From positions 1 through 64,000 of the forward strand of contig JAVBMT010000011.1 of NCBI GenBank assembly GCA_031552195.1: a stretch of 64,000 nucleotides of DNA, given 5' to 3'. Positions 41,829 through 51,261 of the stretch are shown piece after piece. The notes beneath the pieces were generated by a model. That model was not told where the DNA came from. It made no database searches and was given only the letters and a program-made list of their open reading frames with translations. This stretch comes from JAVBMP01 sp031552195 (lineage in GTDB: Bacteria; Desulfobacterota; Desulfovibrionia; Desulfovibrionales; Desulfovibrionaceae). A program made the position numbers and the translations under genes. Within the stretch, counting starts at the first letter, position 1; the number at the start of each line of letters is the position of its first letter.

Positions 41829-42419
41829 ATGTCCAAATTTTTCAGCGCGCGCAAGGGGTCCAAGTTTTTTTTGCCGGTTATGCTTTTGCTTCTGGCTCTC
41901 TCGGCTTTCGGCTGCAAAGACGAATCTAAGGAGGCCGAGGCCGTGAAGGCTCCCGCCGGCCCGTCTTTCGCGGTACTTAATATTGATCAGGTTTATGAAA
42001 ACAGTAAGCTGACCAAAGCCGGAATGGCCCACCTTGAAGGCGTTAACGCCAAATTCCAGGCCGAGCTTACCAATATGCAGAAGCAGATGATGGATAAGCA
42101 GGGCGATACTGAATTTCAGGCCGCCATGCAGTTGAAATTCTCTCAAATGCAGGAAGATATTGAAAAAGAGCAAAATCGCGCGGCCGCTCTTATCAGCGAA
42201 GCTCTGGATGACACCCTTGAAGCGATGCGCGTAGAAATGAAACTGGATGCCGTTTTCCACAAGCAGGCCCTTCTGGCTGCCGCTCCGGCCCTTGACATAA
42301 CCGACAAGTTTATTCAGCGTTTTGACACGGTGGCCATAGACTTTGCCGCCGCCCAGCCTAAGAAGAAGGCGCAGGAAGCTTCCGAAACCCCCAAAGCGGC
42401 TGAAGACGACACGAAATAA
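41829..42419 (+). CDS. Skp/OmpH-like lipoprotein
   Basis: A 196-residue protein with lipoprotein signal FFLPVMLLLLALSAFGC. The mature part begins FAVLNIDQVYENSKLTKAG, the OmpH/Skp opening, and then forms long charged helices (GVNAKFQAELTNMQKQMM...QAAMQLKFSQMQEDIEKEQNRAAALISEAL). Skp is a trimeric periplasmic chaperone for outer-membrane proteins; a lipidated form would be held at a membrane. The tail is Lys/Ala/Glu-rich. ATG 41829 is chosen because GGAG lies six bases before it. It is monocistronic: promoter just before, terminator just after. Confidence 0.8.
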   Translation: MSKFFSARKGSKFFLPVMLLLLALSAFGCKDESKEAEAVKAPAGPSFAVLNIDQVYENSKLTKAGMAHLEGVNAKFQAELTNMQKQMMDKQGDTEFQAAMQLKFSQMQEDIEKEQNRAAALISEALDDTLEAMRVEMKLDAVFHKQALLAAAPALDITDKFIQRFDTVAIDFAAAQPKKKAQEASETPKAAEDDTK

Positions 42420-42436
42420 TAACATCGTTTTTACTT

Positions 42437-42498
42437 AAAGAATGCCCGTAAAGCGCGATATATGGAACAGGCCGCGCTTTACGGGCATTCTTTTTTTT
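42437..42498 (+). terminator. 21-bp intrinsic terminator
   Basis: AAAGAATGCCCGTAAAGCGCG (42437-42457) is fully complementary to 42473-42493, with a 15-base loop and a run of eight T. One of the strongest terminators in the window; it ends the Skp-like transcript. Confidence 0.95.
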
Positions 42499-42581
42499 GC
42501 TAAAGCGCATAAAATAGTTTATAGCGATTAAAACATTTCAGATGTGACGTATTTTACACCCGTGATATTTTGGAGCAGGTC

Positions 42582-43340
42582 ATGCAACAGGAAGACGTTT
42601 TGCTGCAACATATGGTCAAAAGCATATCCCGCCAGACCGGAAAGGAAGTTGAAGAAAGCCTTATAAGCGTTCTGGAGGCGGAGCTTGCGGCCAACATTGC
42701 CTCAATGCAGCGCGAGGGCGATTTTTACAAGGCGCTCAGCGAGAAAATGTTCACCGGCATGCGGGAGATTTTTAAAGAAATATCCACAGCCACTTCCGGT
42801 GAAGGCGGCGGGGCGAAGGCAAGCGACAGTGACCCCATGGGCAAGGCCCAATCTCTGTTCACCGAGGCCACGCGCCAGATCGACGAAATTCTTACTACGA
42901 CGCTGAACGCGGCTGAAAGTATTATGGCTAATACGGAAGCCATGCTGGAACGCAACGAAAAAGCCTCCGCGATTTTTTCCGCCTGCCAGAAAGACGGTTC
43001 CGGCAATTTTCCGTTTGATGAGCTGAAACAACTTGGCGCGGCCAACCTTGAGGCCATGACGGCCATTATGACTGACCTGAGTTTTCAAGACCTTACGGGC
43101 CAGCGGCTGAAAAAATTGCTTTCCGCCCTGGAAAGCATTCGCCAGATGGTGCTGGATATTTATCTTTCCACCGGATTGATGCTGAAAAAGCGCAACGCGG
43201 ACCCGGAAAAAAATCTGCTGGAGCTGGAAGAGGAAAGCCGCAAGGAAGTGGCCGAAATAAAAAATTCCGAACTTAAAGGCCCCAGTTCCGACCGGAATCA
43301 GAATGACGTTGACAGCCTTCTGGCTGAGCTGGGTTTGTAA
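42582..43340 (+). CDS. cheZ: Protein phosphatase CheZ
   Basis: A 252-residue CheZ, which removes phosphate from CheY-P in chemotaxis. The central four-helix part carries IMTDLSFQDLTGQRLKKLLSALE with Asp170 and Gln174, matching the catalytic Asp-x3-Gln of E. coli CheZ, and the last residues NQNDVDSLLAELGL are the CheY-binding tail. A linker of about 50 residues lies between. ATG 42582 follows GGAGCAGG; the TTG at 42570 is less likely. No other che gene is adjacent, though the flagellar block begins 1.3 kb downstream. Confidence 0.9.
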   Translation: MQQEDVLLQHMVKSISRQTGKEVEESLISVLEAELAANIASMQREGDFYKALSEKMFTGMREIFKEISTATSGEGGGAKASDSDPMGKAQSLFTEATRQIDEILTTTLNAAESIMANTEAMLERNEKASAIFSACQKDGSGNFPFDELKQLGAANLEAMTAIMTDLSFQDLTGQRLKKLLSALESIRQMVLDIYLSTGLMLKKRNADPEKNLLELEEESRKEVAEIKNSELKGPSSDRNQNDVDSLLAELGL

Positions 43341-43545
43341 AAGGCGCGGCCTGCGGGAACTGACGGCGTCATACGCGTAACTGCCCTTTCCCGGCGTTGG
43401 TGTGTTTTTCCAGAAACTCCGGCGGAGGACCGCGCCTGGCGTGAACATGGCTTCACCCCGAATCTTTCCAGTTTGACCGCGTTGAACTCCGGTCTTTGCC
43501 GTCTTTAAAAAATGATAAAAGGCTGAGCGTTAAAAAATCATCGCC

Positions 43546-44304
43546 TCAGATCACCGTAAGTTCCATATCTCCCCAAAGCCCGATATTTCCGCGGCACTGC
43601 AAAAAAACCCCAAGTAAAAGCCCAGGGCGAAAGCTCTGGGCTTTTTCCAGCACAGCGTCAACATCTTCCGGCTCTTTCAGCAGGTTGCAGAAAGCCGTGG
43701 CGGCGGCGTCGGCTACGCAGGCGTCTTTGGCCACAACTGTGGCCAGTTCGCCGCGCCCGAAGCTTAGGGAATGCCCTATGGTGGCGGAAGAAGAACAAAC
43801 GGAGAGCGGAAAGGACCGGGCCGGAAGGTTCAAACCCAGCAAAACGCCCTGTTCCGGGTCCGGCAAAAGGCCTATTTTCCTGTCGTGATTGGAAAACATA
43901 TAAATATCGCCGCCGTTTTCCACAATCAATTCCGGGGAGTTTGCCTGAAAGCGCTCCGCAATAAACTGGGAAACCGCTCCGGCCACGCAGGCCATGGGGC
44001 CTACTTCGAAAAGCGCTGAACCTTCATACATGCGGCGGATTATCTCCGGAAGCTCCGTTCGTGGCGGATCAAGCGGCACAAGGCTGGGCGCGAATTCCGG
44101 GTAACGCGCCATCCAGTCTTTGAGCTGGGTGCGCAGGCGGGCCACTTCGGCAATCATCAGGGCGGGCAATCCGCCGTTTCCCTCGCGCAGGCAGGTGATC
44201 CACAGGTCGCTTTCTTCCAGCATAACCTGGAAAGACCATTCCTCTTCCCGGCCGGAGGCCTTGCGGTAGGTTCGGAAAGGGCTTGAAAATACCGGTTTGT
44301 CCAT
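43546..44304 (-). CDS. UPF0280 family protein (ApbE-like fold)
   Basis: A 252-residue protein of UPF0280, a family related to the FAD-transferase ApbE and common in anaerobes and methanogens. Landmarks: GPMACVAGAVSQFIAERF, ELIVENGGDIYMFSNHDRKIGLLPDP, SVCSSSATIGHSLSFGRGELATVVAKDACVADAAATAFCNLL, which mirror ApbE motifs. No signal peptide. ATG 44304 has AGGAAAAAGC before it. Function unknown; flavin handling is the likeliest guess. It is convergent with cheZ and divergent from flgI. Confidence 0.85.
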   Translation of the reverse strand: MDKPVFSSPFRTYRKASGREEEWSFQVMLEESDLWITCLREGNGGLPALMIAEVARLRTQLKDWMARYPEFAPSLVPLDPPRTELPEIIRRMYEGSALFEVGPMACVAGAVSQFIAERFQANSPELIVENGGDIYMFSNHDRKIGLLPDPEQGVLLGLNLPARSFPLSVCSSSATIGHSLSFGRGELATVVAKDACVADAAATAFCNLLKEPEDVDAVLEKAQSFRPGLLLGVFLQCRGNIGLWGDMELTVI

Positions 44305-44530
44305 GCTTTTTCCTGTTACGGCGAAATATTCAAGGCGCGCCGCATCGTCCGCTTGCGGGCGCCGCACGCGCGGCGCAAGGCATTTTCAAATTGAAAAGGT
44401 TCTGAAGCTTTCCGGCATATTATAAAAGCGCCGTAAAAAAGCAACCGGGCTTTGTCACAACTTTGACGGCAGGGGAGGGATGAAGGTTTTCTTTTTTGTA
44501 ACTGCTTGAAACTAAGCGTTAAATTATAAA

Positions 44531-44546
44531 TGGAACACATTTTGCT
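44531..44546 (+). promoter_or_regulatory. Sigma-54 promoter for flgI
   Basis: TGGAACACATTTTGCT keeps the GG-N10-GC spacing and the TTGC element of sigma-54 promoters; only the fourth base of the -24 box departs from TGGCAC. The predicted start is about 45 bases before the flgI ATG. Confidence 0.6.
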
Positions 44547-44602
44547 CAAGACAGGCAAAATCTTTTTAACGGCCTTGGCCGTGCAGTTTGAAAGGAGCCG
44601 TC

Positions 44603-45721
44603 ATGTTAACCACCCTTATCGCGCGCTACAGGATATTGCTTTTCCTTACGGCCTTGCTGCTGGCTTTGCCGGCCACGCGGGCCGAGGCCGTGCGTCTTAA
44701 AGATATAGCCACCATAGGCGGCGTGCGCGACAACCAGCTTGTCGGTTACGGCCTGGTTGTGGGCCTGTCGGGAACGGGCGACAAGAAGGACTCCGTCTTT
44801 ACCATGCGCAGCATGTCAAACATGCTGGACAAGGTTGGCGTGTCGGTCGACCCGAAGCAGATGAAGCCCAAAAACGTTGCGGCGGTGATGATTACGGCCA
44901 AGATGCCGGTTTCGTCCAAGCCCGGAACCCGCCTGGACGTGACTGTTTCTTCCATTGGCGACGCAACCAGTCTTTTGGGCGGGGTGCTGCTGCAAACACC
45001 TTTGAAGGGGATAGACGGAAATATTTATGTAATGGCTCAGGGCGCGCTCACTTTGGGCGGCTTCAGCATAACCGGCGACCAGGCTTCGGCCCAGAAGAAC
45101 ATTGCGACGGTGGGGCAGGTTCCGAACGGAGGCATCGTGGAGCGGGCCATTCCTTTTGAATTCAACAGCCTGGACAAGCTGACCATTTCCATGAACTCCC
45201 CGGATTTTTCAACTACCAACCAGGTGGCGGATTCCCTGAACACGGCGCTGGGCGGAACGTTCGCCCGCGCGGTTGACGTTTCCACAATAGACCTGGACAT
45301 TCCGCCCGACTTTCGCGGCAACATCGTTCCCTTGATGGCCTCTATAGAAAACATCGAAGTGGTGCCTGACATGGCGGCCAAGGTGGTTGTGGACGAAAAA
45401 ACCGGAACGGTCATTCTCGGGCGCAGCGTGCGCATTTCCCGCGTCGCGGTGGCGCACGGCAATCTTCAGGTAGTAGTGCAGGAAAATTATGACGTTTCCC
45501 AGCCCATAGCGCCTTTCGGAGGCGGTTCGACCGTGGTGACGCCGAGCACGGACATCGCCGGGCGCGAGGAGCAGCGCAAGCTTAACATTATTGAAGGGGC
45601 CACGTTGCAGGAGCTGGTTGACGGCCTGAACTCGGTCGGAGCCACCCCGCGCGACATAATATCCATTCTGCGCGCGCTCAAGACGGCCGGCGCCCTTCAT
45701 GCCACGCTGGAGGTTATTTAA
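44603..45721 (+). CDS. flgI: Flagellar P-ring protein FlgI
   Basis: A 372-residue exported protein that forms the ring around the flagellar rod in the peptidoglycan. The signal peptide ([19 protein letters not shown]) leads straight into [31 protein letters not shown], the FlgI start. [61 protein letters not shown] and [22 protein letters not shown] complete the family. ATG 44603 follows AAAGGAG. flgJ begins at the next base after its stop. Confidence 0.96.
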   Translation: MLTTLIARYRILLFLTALLLALPATRAEAVRLKDIATIGGVRDNQLVGYGLVVGLSGTGDKKDSVFTMRSMSNMLDKVGVSVDPKQMKPKNVAAVMITAKMPVSSKPGTRLDVTVSSIGDATSLLGGVLLQTPLKGIDGNIYVMAQGALTLGGFSITGDQASAQKNIATVGQVPNGGIVERAIPFEFNSLDKLTISMNSPDFSTTNQVADSLNTALGGTFARAVDVSTIDLDIPPDFRGNIVPLMASIENIEVVPDMAAKVVVDEKTGTVILGRSVRISRVAVAHGNLQVVVQENYDVSQPIAPFGGGSTVVTPSTDIAGREEQRKLNIIEGATLQELVDGLNSVGATPRDIISILRALKTAGALHATLEVI

Positions 45722-46936
45722 ATGAGCATCTCCTCAGTAATCTCTCCGATGGACGCCGGGCTTGCCGCCAATGCGGCCGCCCAGCAGGAAATGGTGCAGC
45801 GCAAGCTTCAGGTTGACAAGCTCAAGAGCAATATCGCTCCGGCAGCTGACAAACAAGCCAAATTGCGTGAAGCTTGCGAAGGGTTTGAATCCGTCTTCGT
45901 CCAGAAGATGTGGGAGCAGATGCGCAAGAACGTCAAACAGGAGGGTTACCTGCACAGCCGTGACGAGGAAACCTACCAGGGCATGTTCGATCAGGAGTTT
46001 TCCAAGAAAATGACGGAAGCCGGCGGGATAGGCCTGGCGGATATGCTCTATCAGCAGCTCAACCAGCGCCTGGAAGACCGCAGCCGCGACACCAGCGCGG
46101 GACCGGGCGGCCCGATGATCCTTCCTTCCGGCGCTACCCCGTCCAGCAGCCGTTTCGGCCGTGCGGGAGAAGGCGCGTCCGCTCAGGGAAACGCCGACGG
46201 CTCCGTTCAGGCTGATGCCGCCCAGCCCGCCCGAAAAACCGACGAACTTTATGGAGAACTGAAAGAAGCCGGCCTGGCGGAAGATGATGGCCAGGCGCAA
46301 ACGGCGATAAACCCGGTTTTGGATGTGAATGTTGAAAGGCCGGCGGAAGAATTGGCGGAAAACGCGGCGGAGACGGATGAAGGTCTCGCCCTGGCCGCGC
46401 GGAATGTGCTTTCGGAACCTGACCGGGCCACCTTGCAGCGTTCACTGGCCGAGCTGCGCGACGAAGTTGAAGGCGCTGCGGCGGAACAGGCCGCAAGCGG
46501 GGCGAAAGCCGCCGGAAACAGTGACGAGATAGACCTCGAGGCCTACCGCGGACGCCTGGCCCAGGTTCATGCCCCGAACATGTCTCCGCCCTCGCACGCC
46601 ATGGGTAGCGGGCGCGGCAGCGGCAGGCGCGGCGGGCAGGCCGCCCAGCTTGGCGCTGTGGGATCTTTTCAGCCCCAGCCGGCGCAGTTCAAGGCCTCCG
46701 GTCCGCACCTGGACAAGGCCGGGGATGTTGACGGCGCAAGCCTGCCCGGCGGGCCGGACTATATGGAAAAAGCTGAAGCGCCCGTTACGGACGCCGCCGT
46801 TCCTTCAGCCCGGCAGACCACGCAAACCGTGAACCCGGCAGAAAATGCCGCGTTGAACGCGTTGGCCGGAAACCTCAGCAGCGTGTTGAACGGCGGAAAC
46901 CGTGGCATGGGTAACGGCCTGGATATTAAAATGTAA
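45722..46936 (+). CDS. flgJ: FlgJ-like rod-assembly protein without hydrolase domain
   Basis: A 404-residue protein. Residues about 30-115 are the rod-binding domain: LREACEGFESVFVQKMWEQMRKNVKQEGYLHSRDEETYQGMFDQEFSKKM, matching FlgJ-N. The rest (120-404) is Ala/Pro/Gly/Glu-rich, low complexity, with no glucosaminidase or SLT domain, so another enzyme must open the wall for the rod; a lytic transglycosylase gene lies 4 kb upstream. The short C-terminal hydrophobic motif ALNALAGNLSSVLNGG could be a binding tail. Starts at the base after the flgI stop. Confidence 0.85.
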   Translation: MSISSVISPMDAGLAANAAAQQEMVQRKLQVDKLKSNIAPAADKQAKLREACEGFESVFVQKMWEQMRKNVKQEGYLHSRDEETYQGMFDQEFSKKMTEAGGIGLADMLYQQLNQRLEDRSRDTSAGPGGPMILPSGATPSSSRFGRAGEGASAQGNADGSVQADAAQPARKTDELYGELKEAGLAEDDGQAQTAINPVLDVNVERPAEELAENAAETDEGLALAARNVLSEPDRATLQRSLAELRDEVEGAAAEQAASGAKAAGNSDEIDLEAYRGRLAQVHAPNMSPPSHAMGSGRGSGRRGGQAAQLGAVGSFQPQPAQFKASGPHLDKAGDVDGASLPGGPDYMEKAEAPVTDAAVPSARQTTQTVNPAENAALNALAGNLSSVLNGGNRGMGNGLDIKM

Positions 46937-46938
46937 TC

Positions 46939-46954
46939 AGGCATGATTTTTGCA
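46939..46954 (+). promoter_or_regulatory. Sigma-54 promoter for flgN-flgK-flgL
   Basis: AGGCATGATTTTTGCA keeps GG-N10-GC and matches 14 of 16 consensus positions (TGGCACG-N4-TTGCA). It begins 3 bases after the flgJ stop; the predicted start is about 40 bases before flgN. Confidence 0.5.
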
Positions 46955-47007
46955 ATATTACTGGAAAATCATAACGCGAAAGCGCGAAAAAGCATACGGA
47001 GCCGTCC

Positions 47008-47472
47008 ATGTTCGCAATCATAGAATCAAACCTTACCCGCCAGCATAAAGGCCTGGAAGTTCTTGAAGAACTTCTGCGCGAGGAATTCGAATTGCTTACC
47101 GGGCGCAAGACGGACGCCATCATAAACCTTGAGTTTTCCATGCATGAACTTCTGCGCCAGTTGGCCGTGGAACGCACTGAGCTTAAAGAAATGATGCACG
47201 GCACCCGCCTTGCGGAATACGCCGGCTTGCTGCCGGAAGAAGAAGGCGCCAGCGTCAAAAAATTGTTGGCCCTGATTGACTCCATGGAACAGCGCTGTGC
47301 GCGGCAGGCCTCGCAAAATGCGGAAATTTCCCTGGCCTTGCTCGACCAGAGCCAGGAACTTCTCACTTTCCTGCACGATCAGGTCGCGCCCCAGTCCAAA
47401 GTAGTTTACGGCCGCAAAGGCAGCTACGCCAACCCGCGCCCGCAGGCGGCCCTTCTTAACGGGAGACTCTAA
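47008..47472 (+). CDS. flgN: FlgN-like flagellar chaperone
   Basis: A 154-residue all-helical protein, the export chaperone for the hook-filament junction proteins FlgK and FlgL. NLTRQHKGLEVLEELLREEFELLTGRKTDAIINLEFSMHELLRQLAVERTELKEMM shows the two long heptad helices of FlgN. It lies directly before flgK, which starts on the last base of its stop (TAATG), so translation is coupled. Sequence identity to enterobacterial FlgN is low; call rests on helices, size and place. Confidence 0.85.
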   Translation: MFAIIESNLTRQHKGLEVLEELLREEFELLTGRKTDAIINLEFSMHELLRQLAVERTELKEMMHGTRLAEYAGLLPEEEGASVKKLLALIDSMEQRCARQASQNAEISLALLDQSQELLTFLHDQVAPQSKVVYGRKGSYANPRPQAALLNGRL

Positions 47473-49622
47473 TGGCTACCGGCATAAACACCATCCTCGG
47501 CATAGGCTCCGGAGCGCTTTTCGCTTCGCAGACCGCCATTCAGACCACCGGCAACAATATAGCCAACGTTAACACCGCTGGCTATTCCCGTCAGGCGGTG
47601 CGTTTCGAGGAAATGCCTTCCCTGGACTACAGGCCGGGGCAAATGGGGCAGGGTGTTCGTGCGGCCGAAGTTTACCGTTATTTCGACAAATTTGTGGAGC
47701 GCAGCTACCTGAACGCCACCGCTGACGAAAAGCGATGGGAAGCCCAGTACGCCCAGCTCTCCAGCCTTGAGTCGCTGTTCAACGAGTCCAATACCGCCGG
47801 GCTTTCTTCCGCCATGCAAGACTTTTTCGCGGCCTGGGACAAACTCGCCCAGTGGCCTGACGATCAGGCCGCCCGCGAAGCGGTGCTGAGCAAAGCCCTG
47901 ATGATCAGCGACATCGTAAAAAGCACCGACGGCAACATTGGAACCATGATAGACCGGGTGAACAACCAGCTCTATGACCAAGTCGCCCAGGCCAACCAGC
48001 TTATGGTCGAAATCGCCGACCTTAACAAGCAGATCAGCGCCCATTACGTTCCCGGCCAGAACAACCCGAACTCGCTGCTCGACCTGCGCGACCAGAAAGT
48101 GCGCCAGCTTGGCGAACTGATCGATATCGACGTTATCGACAAGGGCGCGGGGAACTATATCGTAAACACCAAGGGCGGGCATACCCTTGTTGACGAATTC
48201 GTGCCTTTCCAGCTTGAACTCAAAAGCGGAGAACCGAACAAGCAGCTTGTCACCGGTCTAGGCGGCACGATGTTTGACGGCAATATCCAGTTCAGCGGCG
48301 GCGACGGCTATGAATATACCGTAAAGGTGACGCAGGGCGGATCAATTGCCACGACAACCCCGCCTCCCGCCGGAACGGCCATGTTTCAGGTTTCCCTTGA
48401 CGGCGGACGCACCTGGCTTACGGATGAAAACGGCCAGATAATGCAGTTTCCGGCTTATGACGGGAACAACGCCGTCAAGGTGAAAGACCTTGACATAAGC
48501 TTTAACGGAACGAACAACCTGAACGCCGGCGACACGTTCAGCATTTCGCCCAAGCCTTCGCTGTACTGGATTCAGCCCACCATAGGGCCTATCAACATAA
48601 GCCCCATGATGTACGCGGACGGCACGGTAAACAGCAGCCGGGTAACCGGCGGCGCTATCGGCGGAAATTTGCTGTTCCGCGACTATCAGGCCGAAAATTT
48701 CCGCGACCAGCTCACTTCTTTCGCCCAAACCATGATTTACGAAGTGAACCGCCTGCACAGCCAGGGGGCTGGCCTCACTAACATGACCAGCGTTCTGGGC
48801 GATTACCGCGCCGCCAGAACGGACGTTCCTCTCGCCATGCCTAACTCCGGCCTTGCTTTCGGCAACCGCGTGCAGGAAGGGAACTTTGTTTTCGCGGTTT
48901 ATGACGCCGTAACCGGCAAGCCGGTAATTCCCGACCCGGGCGTTTCCAACGCCTTCGTGATAAACTACGACCCCAACGACACCACGGTGACGGCGGGCTC
49001 AGCCCCGGCCATGGCCGGCAGCCTTGAGGGCATAGCCAATTCGATCAACGACGCCATGGGAACTTACGTTACCGCCTCTGTTATAGACGGGCGTCTGCAA
49101 ATTACCGCCAATGCCGGCTATTCCTTCGCGGTGGCTGACGACACCACCGGCGTTCTGGCCGCTTTGGGCATAAACACCTTTTTTTCCGGCGATAACGCCG
49201 CCAATATGGAAGTGACCGAAGCCGTAATGCAGGACAGAAACCGCATTAACGCCGGCAAGGTCAACGGCGGGGCTGAGGTCAACCCCGGCGACAACCAGAA
49301 CGCCAAAGAAATGTCCGCCTTGAATAAGGCCACGCTCAAATTCCTCCAATGGAACGGCAAAACTACCAGCCAAACCCTGAACGGGTATTATTCCACCATC
49401 GTGGCCAACGTTGGCGGGGAAACGGCGGCCGCCAAGTTCAGCCACGCCCTGAACCAGACCAAGGCCCAAGACCTGCAAGCGCAGCAAGACGCTATTTCCG
49501 GGGTCAACCTGGACGAGGAAATGACCAGCCTTGTAAAATTTCAGGCTTCCTACAAGGCGGCGGCAAAGTTGATCACAACCGCCGACCAGATGCTTCAGAC
49601 CCTGCTTTCGCTCAAGCAATAG
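47472..49622 (+). CDS. flgK: Flagellar hook-associated protein 1 FlgK
   Basis: A 716-residue junction protein. The N-terminus INTILGIGSGALFASQTAIQTTGNNIANVNTAGYSRQ is the FlgK hallmark, and the C-terminus SGVNLDEEMTSLVKFQASYKAAAKLITTADQMLQTLLSL is the usual helical half. The middle (about 250-560) is a variable surface domain that includes an SLDGGRTW motif at about residue 306, shared in form with FlgL. Longer than the E. coli protein (547). It is coupled to flgN upstream; flgL starts 21 bases after it. Confidence 0.95.
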   Translation: MATGINTILGIGSGALFASQTAIQTTGNNIANVNTAGYSRQAVRFEEMPSLDYRPGQMGQGVRAAEVYRYFDKFVERSYLNATADEKRWEAQYAQLSSLESLFNESNTAGLSSAMQDFFAAWDKLAQWPDDQAAREAVLSKALMISDIVKSTDGNIGTMIDRVNNQLYDQVAQANQLMVEIADLNKQISAHYVPGQNNPNSLLDLRDQKVRQLGELIDIDVIDKGAGNYIVNTKGGHTLVDEFVPFQLELKSGEPNKQLVTGLGGTMFDGNIQFSGGDGYEYTVKVTQGGSIATTTPPPAGTAMFQVSLDGGRTWLTDENGQIMQFPAYDGNNAVKVKDLDISFNGTNNLNAGDTFSISPKPSLYWIQPTIGPINISPMMYADGTVNSSRVTGGAIGGNLLFRDYQAENFRDQLTSFAQTMIYEVNRLHSQGAGLTNMTSVLGDYRAARTDVPLAMPNSGLAFGNRVQEGNFVFAVYDAVTGKPVIPDPGVSNAFVINYDPNDTTVTAGSAPAMAGSLEGIANSINDAMGTYVTASVIDGRLQITANAGYSFAVADDTTGVLAALGINTFFSGDNAANMEVTEAVMQDRNRINAGKVNGGAEVNPGDNQNAKEMSALNKATLKFLQWNGKTTSQTLNGYYSTIVANVGGETAAAKFSHALNQTKAQDLQAQQDAISGVNLDEEMTSLVKFQASYKAAAKLITTADQMLQTLLSLKQ

Positions 49623-49643
49623 CCGGTCTTACGGAGGTTTATC

Positions 49644-51179
49644 ATGGCTTTACGCGTAACCCAGCGGCAAATTTACTCCGATGCGATAAACCGTATGAAC
49701 TACGGTTTGGGCGCGCTTATGGAAAGCAACCTGCAGGCCGGCACGCAAAAGAAAATCAACAAGCCCTCCGACGATCCCTACGGTTCGGCGGAAATTCTTT
49801 CCCACCGCGCGGCCATATCCGACATCAAGCAGTATCAGGACAACCTTAGCACGGCCAAAGGCTGGCTCGAATGCGCCGACGCCACACTGGGCAATGTCCA
49901 TACCAACCTTACCAGGCTGTTTACCCTGGCTGAGCAGTCCGCCACCGGCACCCTGAACGCCGACCAGCGCACGGACATAAGCTATGAAGCCCGCCAGATC
50001 TTTGAACAGCTGATGTCGCAGGCCAATACCGAATTCAACGGCCGCCAGATATTTTCCGGGCATAAAACATCCACTCAGGCCTTTACGGCCAGTTTGGGCG
50101 TAACCAGCGAAGACGCCGGGCTGAACGGCCTCAAATACATCGCCAGCGGCGGGGCCAATCTTACGGTTCCGGTGCGTTTCACCGCTGACGGCAACGTTGT
50201 TGACCAGCCCGCCTTTGAATACAGCCTGGACGGCGGTCAAACCTGGGTGGCCGGAACCTGGGACGCAACCAACACCCCCGGCGACCCCAAACAGAAAATG
50301 ATCATGGGCGACGTTACGCTGGAAATTGACGCGACGGCCAACCCGGCTGCCGCGGTCAAGGCCTACGACAACACCCAGACCCCGGTGAAAACGGACAACG
50401 GAACCTGGCTTTTCGTTCGCCCGGCCGCTCAATATATGGGCGACGACAACGACGCAAGCGTGGTGCAGCCCTACGGGGCCGTTCTTCCGGCCAAAGCTTC
50501 CGGGGTTTTCACGCGCGACCTCGCGGTGAGAATAGATTCCGTGGCCGGCGGGGTAATAACGTACAGCTACAGCCTGAACGACGGGCGCGACTGGGTTCAG
50601 GGAACCAGCCCGGACAACGGCGTGAACACCAGGCTTCCGGTTCCCGGAGGCTTTCTCGACCTTACCGGCGGAACGGCCCCCCCGGCCGGGCAGCAGTTTA
50701 TAATAAGGCCGCACCGTGCCAATATCGACCTTGACATCGGCCCCTATTCCGACATCACCCTGAATGTGCTCGGCAAAGACGTGTTCGGGGGGCTTTACGA
50801 GCCGCCTTTTTCCACCGACGGCGCGCAGCCTGTCAACGGCGGCGGAAGCACCAATCTTTTTGAAGTGGTGGGGCGTTTTGTCGGAGCGCTGGAAACGAAC
50901 GATCAGAGCGGTTGCCAGAAGGCCCTTGATGAAATCAAGAAGGTCATGGTAAACGTATTGAATTACCGCACGGAAATAGGCGGACGTGAAAACCGCCTCA
51001 CCATGGCGGAAGAACAGCTCGACACCATGCTTATGGATGAGGAAACCCGGCTTAGCTATGTGGAAGACGTGGACATAACGGAGCTTATGACCAAAATGTC
51101 GCAGCAGCAGCTGGCCTACAACGCCATTTTGAAATCTTCATCCATGATAATGCAGATGAGCCTGATGAACTTCCTGTAA
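49644..51179 (+). CDS. flgL: Flagellar hook-associated protein 3 FlgL
   Basis: A 511-residue hook-filament adaptor, which joins FlgK to the flagellin filament. The N-terminus ALRVTQRQIYSDAINRMNYGLGALMESNLQAGTQKKINKPSDDPYGSAEILSHR and C-terminus ENRLTMAEEQLDTMLMDEETRLSYVEDVDITELMTKMSQQQLAYNAILK are flagellin-like. A large insert (about 150-400) holds two Asp-box-like motifs, SLDGGQTW and SLNDGRDW. It is longer than enterobacterial FlgL (317) because of this insert. ACGGAGG site before the ATG. Confidence 0.94.
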   Translation: MALRVTQRQIYSDAINRMNYGLGALMESNLQAGTQKKINKPSDDPYGSAEILSHRAAISDIKQYQDNLSTAKGWLECADATLGNVHTNLTRLFTLAEQSATGTLNADQRTDISYEARQIFEQLMSQANTEFNGRQIFSGHKTSTQAFTASLGVTSEDAGLNGLKYIASGGANLTVPVRFTADGNVVDQPAFEYSLDGGQTWVAGTWDATNTPGDPKQKMIMGDVTLEIDATANPAAAVKAYDNTQTPVKTDNGTWLFVRPAAQYMGDDNDASVVQPYGAVLPAKASGVFTRDLAVRIDSVAGGVITYSYSLNDGRDWVQGTSPDNGVNTRLPVPGGFLDLTGGTAPPAGQQFIIRPHRANIDLDIGPYSDITLNVLGKDVFGGLYEPPFSTDGAQPVNGGGSTNLFEVVGRFVGALETNDQSGCQKALDEIKKVMVNVLNYRTEIGGRENRLTMAEEQLDTMLMDEETRLSYVEDVDITELMTKMSQQQLAYNAILKSSSMIMQMSLMNFL

Positions 51180-51261
51180 GCGCGGGCCGGAAGCGGCGCC
51201 GTATTTTATCGGGTCAATAAAAGACAGAATTGCAACCTTAAAGTGTTCTAATGGCAAATTA

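Noticed and set aside
43597..43640. A 10-bp AAAAGCCCAG/CTGGGCTTTT hairpin resembling a terminator
   Set aside because: It lies inside the UPF0280 coding region; probably chance, though it could slow transcription coming from cheZ.
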